Positions 60,927 through 64,000 of a DNA stretch of 64,000 bases are shown here, one piece after another. Location of the stretch: assembly GCA_051656645.1 (NCBI GenBank), contig JBOGCH010000002.1:17814-81813 (forward strand), written 5' to 3'. The translations under genes and the position numbers were made by a program. Position 1 is the first letter of the stretch. Every line of letters begins with the position of its first letter. Source of the stretch: JBOGCH01 sp051656645 (GTDB lineage Bacteria; Bacteroidota; Bacteroidia; Bacteroidales; Marinifilaceae). Below the pieces are notes generated by a model. That model saw only the letters and a program-made list of their open reading frames with translations. It ran no database searches and was not told the DNA's origin.

Positions 60927-62059
60927 TGAAAAAAGAACTACTCTATATACTACTTCCGCTTATAGCCGGATGTAAAAGCACTACCGATAACAACACAACG
61001 CCTACAGCCGCGCCACAACCTCAAACGGAAAATAATGTGGTAATATTCACAGATGCACAAGTAAAAACAGCCAACATTAAATGGGATACTCTGCACACTG
61101 CCAATTTAGCACACCGCGTGGAATGTAGCGGCGAAATTATTCCCGGTGTGCAAGCCAATGCCTATGTATCCATGCCCTACGGTGGTATTGTTAACCGCAT
61201 TCTAGTTACTCATCACCAAAGTGTACAACAGGGACAACCTCTTGCCATTATCAGCGATGCCGAGTATATAACAATGCAACAGGAATATTTGGAAGCTAAA
61301 ACCAATGTAAACCTAACGCAAAAAGAGCTACAACGTCAACAAACGCTTATCGCCTCTGAAGCTACCTCCCATCGCAATTTACAACAGGCTGAGAATGCAC
61401 ACGAGTCGGCAAAAGCTGCCCTCTCTGCTGCAAGAGCCAAAATTTCATTGCTAGGCATAGATATGAAACTACTAGATAACGGACACATTGCTCCTGTTAT
61501 CGCACTTAAAGCACCTATCTCTGGAGAAATTACAGACATTAATGTAACTCTAGGCGGACATGCACAAGCTGGTGAAGCCATGTTTCTTATTACTCGCACC
61601 TCAGACAATTTAATCGAGTTGAAAGTATATGAGAAAGATATACCGCACATTAACTGCGGAGATATTGTAGAGTATACAACCGTGGGACAGGACAAACATT
61701 TACACACAGCCACAATAACATCTATAAGTAGTGTTGTAAACAATGATAACCGGGCTATAACCGTATTGGCAAAACCAACCACAAACAACGCAGTATTGAA
61801 ACAAGGCATGTTTATAAATGCCACAATTAACACCTCGCCACGAGATGTTAAGGTTGTACCCGAACGCAGTATTGTTGGCAATGAAAACGAAAAGGGCATT
61901 TTTACTGTTATAAACGACACTACGTTCCGTTTTATCCCTGTACAAATTGGCGACGAAAGTAAAGGATTAGCTGAACTTATTAACGCTAAAGACATCAAAA
62001 CTAACCAACGCATTGTTACTCATGGTGCATATTACATTGAATCTTTGAGAACAAACTAA
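60926..62059 (+). CDS. RND efflux periplasmic adaptor (CzcB/CusB type)
   Basis: 377 residues. Lipobox-like LLPLIAGC (Cys16), so a lipid-anchored adaptor. Barrel-sandwich domain: GVQANAYVSMPYGGIVNRILVTHHQSVQQGQPLAII, helical hairpin with LQRQQTLIASEATSHRNLQQAENA, then beta-barrel (VIALKAPISGEITDINVTLGGHAQAGEAMF). It links the pump to the outer-membrane channel. Translation is coupled to the pump by TAATG overlap. The operon ends in a noncoding region with repeats. Confidence 0.93.
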   Translation: MKKELLYILLPLIAGCKSTTDNNTTPTAAPQPQTENNVVIFTDAQVKTANIKWDTLHTANLAHRVECSGEIIPGVQANAYVSMPYGGIVNRILVTHHQSVQQGQPLAIISDAEYITMQQEYLEAKTNVNLTQKELQRQQTLIASEATSHRNLQQAENAHESAKAALSAARAKISLLGIDMKLLDNGHIAPVIALKAPISGEITDINVTLGGHAQAGEAMFLITRTSDNLIELKVYEKDIPHINCGDIVEYTTVGQDKHLHTATITSISSVVNNDNRAITVLAKPTTNNAVLKQGMFINATINTSPRDVKVVPERSIVGNENEKGIFTVINDTTFRFIPVQIGDESKGLAELINAKDIKTNQRIVTHGAYYIESLRTN

Positions 62060-62077
62060 TTTGCCTCTCCCATCACA

Positions 62078-62156
62078 CCCTCTCTATTTCATTCCAGTTT
62101 CATCAAGGGCCGTCGCAAAAAAGATTCCCGATGACACTAGAATAAAATAGAGAGGG
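62078..62156. repeat. Repeat island E: degenerate 11-nt units in an inverted repeat
   Basis: Left arm 62078-62109 begins CCCTCTCTATTTCATTCCAG and goes on with TTTCATCAAGGG; right arm 62127-62156 is its inverted copy with a few differences. The left arm contains TTTCATTCCAG and TTTCATCAAGG in 11-nt register, similar to the units of island B. It follows the adaptor gene stop by 18 nt and could also act as its transcript end, although there is no T tract. Confidence 0.7.
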
Positions 62157-62280
62157 TATAAATGGAAGGATACAAAAATTTATATAGCAATTATAAGCCA
62201 TAAAAGACAATAAAACCCTTTCAAACATCAGCATTCGCTATTTTCCTAACAACATCCTTTAGGCAAAGTTAGTTTACGCA

Positions 62281-62358
62281 TATCCTCTTTTTATCCCTAA
62301 ATAGATATAGATGAGATATAGATGGGATATAGATGAGATATAGATGGGATATAGATAC
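62281..62358. repeat. 11-nt repeat island D (five tandem units plus degenerate left arm)
   Basis: Five units from 62304 to 62358: GATATAGATGA and GATATAGATGG alternating, the last ending AC. On the other strand they read TATC-YCAT-CTA. Directly ahead, TATCCTCTTTT and TATCCCTAAAT (62281, 62292) are two further TATC units at 11-nt spacing in the opposite sense. The whole 498-nt gap from 62060 to 62557 holds islands E and D and no gene. Confidence 0.88.
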
Positions 62359-62522
62359 TCCGGAGCGGAAGCAAAGAAGATGCTCTGACGATAGCATTAC
62401 GCAAAGACAATCTGTGGATGGATAACTTACATGCAATTCACTAGCCAATATCATTATCGCTTTTTTATCCTACCGCCATAGAATTCCATTACACATAGTG
62501 TTAAATATTATTATTATTCTTA

Positions 62523-62530
62523 TATCTTTG
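62523..62530 (+). promoter_or_regulatory. -7 element of the lipoprotein gene at 62558
   Basis: TATCTTTG matches the consensus; it ends 27 nt upstream of the ATG. Confidence 0.5.
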
Positions 62531-62557
62531 TATATATTACCAATCTAATATTAAATA

Positions 62558-63025
62558 ATGTATATGAGAAAAGTATTTTGCATTGTAAGTGTTTTATTTC
62601 TGTTTATTTCATTCAGCTGTAACAATGAGAAAGAGGACGTTTCGGAGTTTCCAGAAGAAGCCATTATCCTTAACCTTTATAATAAGGATAACGGACATAC
62701 TACAATTGACAATGGTAAATTTGCCATTGACAACAACAACTTTATATCCGGCGATAGCCGTATGGCAAATTTTGGGAAGCATGATAATGTGTTCGTAAAC
62801 ATTGAACCTACTTTAAAATCAATTAATAATGAAATGGCCGTTCAACCTGGACATATTTATCATTTATACGGATATAATATTTTACAAAATGAGGTAATAC
62901 GCAAAGGGGAAAAATATTATCAGTTGCGCGTAGAAGCTTATCTATACAACAATGAAAAAGAGATTATTGGAGCTAATGTCAAGTATATACAAAAAGAGAT
63001 AAAACAAGACATTAAATGGAAGTAA
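62558..63025 (+). CDS. Small lipoprotein (DUF5036-like)
   Basis: 155 residues. Lipobox FISFSC with Cys21, then NNEKEDVSEFPEEAIILNLYNKDNG. The SEFPEEA-x-LN pattern followed by a domain of about 110 residues resembles a Bacteroidota lipoprotein family that I recall as DUF5036; the assignment is tentative. An alternative start is the second ATG (residue 3). It is followed by another lipoprotein gene and the start of a probable TonB receptor, so a surface uptake locus is possible. Confidence 0.7.
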   Translation: MYMRKVFCIVSVLFLFISFSCNNEKEDVSEFPEEAIILNLYNKDNGHTTIDNGKFAIDNNNFISGDSRMANFGKHDNVFVNIEPTLKSINNEMAVQPGHIYHLYGYNILQNEVIRKGEKYYQLRVEAYLYNNEKEIIGANVKYIQKEIKQDIKWK

Positions 63026-63061
63026 ACCTCTGCACTATCAACTACCTAACATCCAATAAAT

Positions 63062-63826
63062 ATGAAAAACATAATCCTACTAATAGCTATATGTACAATA
63101 TTGCTACGCTGTGCATCAAACACGGCGCATGATGAGTTAACTGTTTGTCCACCCATTACCACCGAGCCTACACCGCCGGAGGAGGAGGAGAATAACGAAG
63201 TTGCCAAGCAAATTGATACAATTAAACATTACAACGATTTTATCTTCAATACGGACACAATTCCTTTAGGGGGAGCTACGAGCGATTCTAGGTCGTTCAT
63301 GGGAAGTTTTATTACAGATTTGACAGAGATGACTATTAATGTGGAGTCTAAAAACCATTTTTACATCACATTTAAAGGAGTGTTTTCAAACCTATATAAA
63401 AATCCTGATACATTCCAGGAGCATTTAAATCACTACGCTGATACATGTTATTATGGCCCAACAGGTCTTTCACGTACATATGGATATATGCCCCATACAT
63501 TTTCCGACTTAATTTTTACTAGTGATGCAGACTTTGACGATACACATCCCAAAGGAACTGCATTAAACGACATTATGACTATTCTCAGTTTACAAGCCGG
63601 TGAATATATAAAAGCTGGCTATATAGGCGATCCCTATTTTATGGGAAACCTTGCCACTTTTAATTCCAATAGCACACTTTTACTTTGGAATAGAATATTT
63701 GTCAGATTTCATAAGTTCCCAACCCGAGCAGGTACCCATACATTTACTGTCCAATGGACTATAGATAGTAAAACTTGGACGAAAACGCTAAATCCTATAT
63801 TTATGAGTAAATATAATGCAGAATAG
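63062..63826 (+). CDS. Lipoprotein of unknown function
   Basis: 254 residues. Lipobox TILLRC with Cys17, then a Pro/Thr/Glu-rich linker (TTEPTPPEEEENNE) and a domain of about 180 residues with many aromatic and Asp residues (TFSDLIFTSDADFDDTHP). Not recognised as a known family. Starts 36 nt after the previous gene, so likely the same operon; the next gene is a probable receptor. Confidence 0.72.
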   Translation: MKNIILLIAICTILLRCASNTAHDELTVCPPITTEPTPPEEEENNEVAKQIDTIKHYNDFIFNTDTIPLGGATSDSRSFMGSFITDLTEMTINVESKNHFYITFKGVFSNLYKNPDTFQEHLNHYADTCYYGPTGLSRTYGYMPHTFSDLIFTSDADFDDTHPKGTALNDIMTILSLQAGEYIKAGYIGDPYFMGNLATFNSNSTLLLWNRIFVRFHKFPTRAGTHTFTVQWTIDSKTWTKTLNPIFMSKYNAE

Positions 63827-63877
63827 AGCTGTCACTTATTAGCTTTTAATTGATTACATACAACTTAATGGCAATAT

Positions 63878-64000
63878 ATGAATCTTAAAACATTAATTTT
63901 TATAATATTATGTTTTCCCATATTGGATAGCATTGCACAAAAGAATACTATTGGCAATATTTTGGAGAGCGTGGTTATTGCAAATAGATTCAATACTGTT
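63878..64000 (+). CDS. Start of a probable TonB-dependent receptor (cut by window end)
   Basis: 41 codons open to the window edge: signal peptide (LKTLIFIILCFPILDSIAQ) followed by NTIGNILESVVIANRFNT. LxxVVIxANR right after the signal peptide is the typical entry into the plug of TonB receptors without an N-terminal extra domain. Only the first 41 residues are seen, so the call is tentative. It follows two lipoprotein genes on the same strand. Confidence 0.6.
   Translation, partial: MNLKTLIFIILCFPILDSIAQKNTIGNILESVVIANRFNTV

Noticed and set aside
62260..62360. ORF over repeat island D (61 codons, minus strand)
   Set aside because: Its content is the translated repeat; an 11-nt unit shifts frame each time and there is no start or family support.

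Overview
The window is a chromosomal segment from a Bacteroidota bacterium, most likely order Bacteroidales. The evidence: promoters of the type TTTG-N19-TAnnTTTG ahead of the tRNAs and several genes, few recognisable Shine-Dalgarno sequences, a fused SecDF, DUF3098/DUF4382/DUF4491/GSCFA family proteins, many lipoproteins, TonB-dependent receptors with a carboxypeptidase-like N-domain, a monomeric [FeFe]-hydrogenase and a Hcp protein. It looks like an anaerobic or microaerophilic lifestyle with oxidative-stress defences. I see no rRNA, CRISPR array, insertion sequence, integrase or prophage. Genus cannot be set from sequence alone.

Layout. 1-5300: histidine biosynthesis operon on the minus strand (hisG-D-C-B-H-A, hisA cut by the window edge), preceded by a leader peptide rich in His codons and an attenuator. 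5300-7200: creatininase-family hydrolase, tRNA-Lys, small DUF2004-like protein. 7250-12150: a two-component system followed by an Mg2+-type P-ATPase, with four 11-bp spaced direct repeats between them. 12150-17400: [FeFe]-hydrogenase, SecDF, retropepsin-like protein. 18-26.2 kb: catalase, MATE exporter, GSCFA protein, DUF4382 lipoprotein, SPOR protein, cysteine desulfidase, TatD and TcdA. 26.3-30.2 kb: ftsX-DUF3098-uppP-truB-queA operon. 30.3-30.6 kb: tRNA-Gly and tRNA-Leu. 30.6-35.3 kb: RNase R, M23 peptidase and a split chromate-type transporter. 35.9-37.0 kb: tandem secreted TonB-C proteins. 37.0-38.5 kb: a PurF-like protein without the catalytic cysteine. 38.8-43.5 kb: SulP, Ca/Na antiporter, LemA and two TPM proteins. 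43.5-48.3 kb: TonB receptor overlapped with hcp, Spx/ArsC-like protein, DUF4491. 48.4-52.9 kb: two thioredoxin-domain proteins flanking a zupT gene. 53-56 kb: manA, lipoprotein, HAD phosphatase. 56.2-62.1 kb: heavy-metal efflux operon (His-rich protein, CzcA-type pump fused to a TolC-like domain, adaptor). 62.5-64 kb: two lipoproteins and the start of a probable TonB receptor.

The most unusual signal is non-coding. Five intergenic islands (near 17.66-17.75, 35.53-35.63, 50.60-50.70, 62.08-62.16 and 62.28-62.36 kb) are built from repeats of exactly 11 nt. The unit sequence differs from island to island but shares a skeleton (TTTC/TTAC/TATC, four variable bases, three more bases). In at least three islands the array is followed by an inverted copy, so that RNA or cruciform DNA would form a 30-44 bp stem whose sequence repeats once per 11 bp. 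Other points worth attention are the PurF-like protein starting Met-Ser instead of Met-Cys, the CzcA-TolC fusion with an internal signal-peptide-like segment and in-frame ATG, the operator-like repeats upstream of mgtA, and the complete his attenuator.
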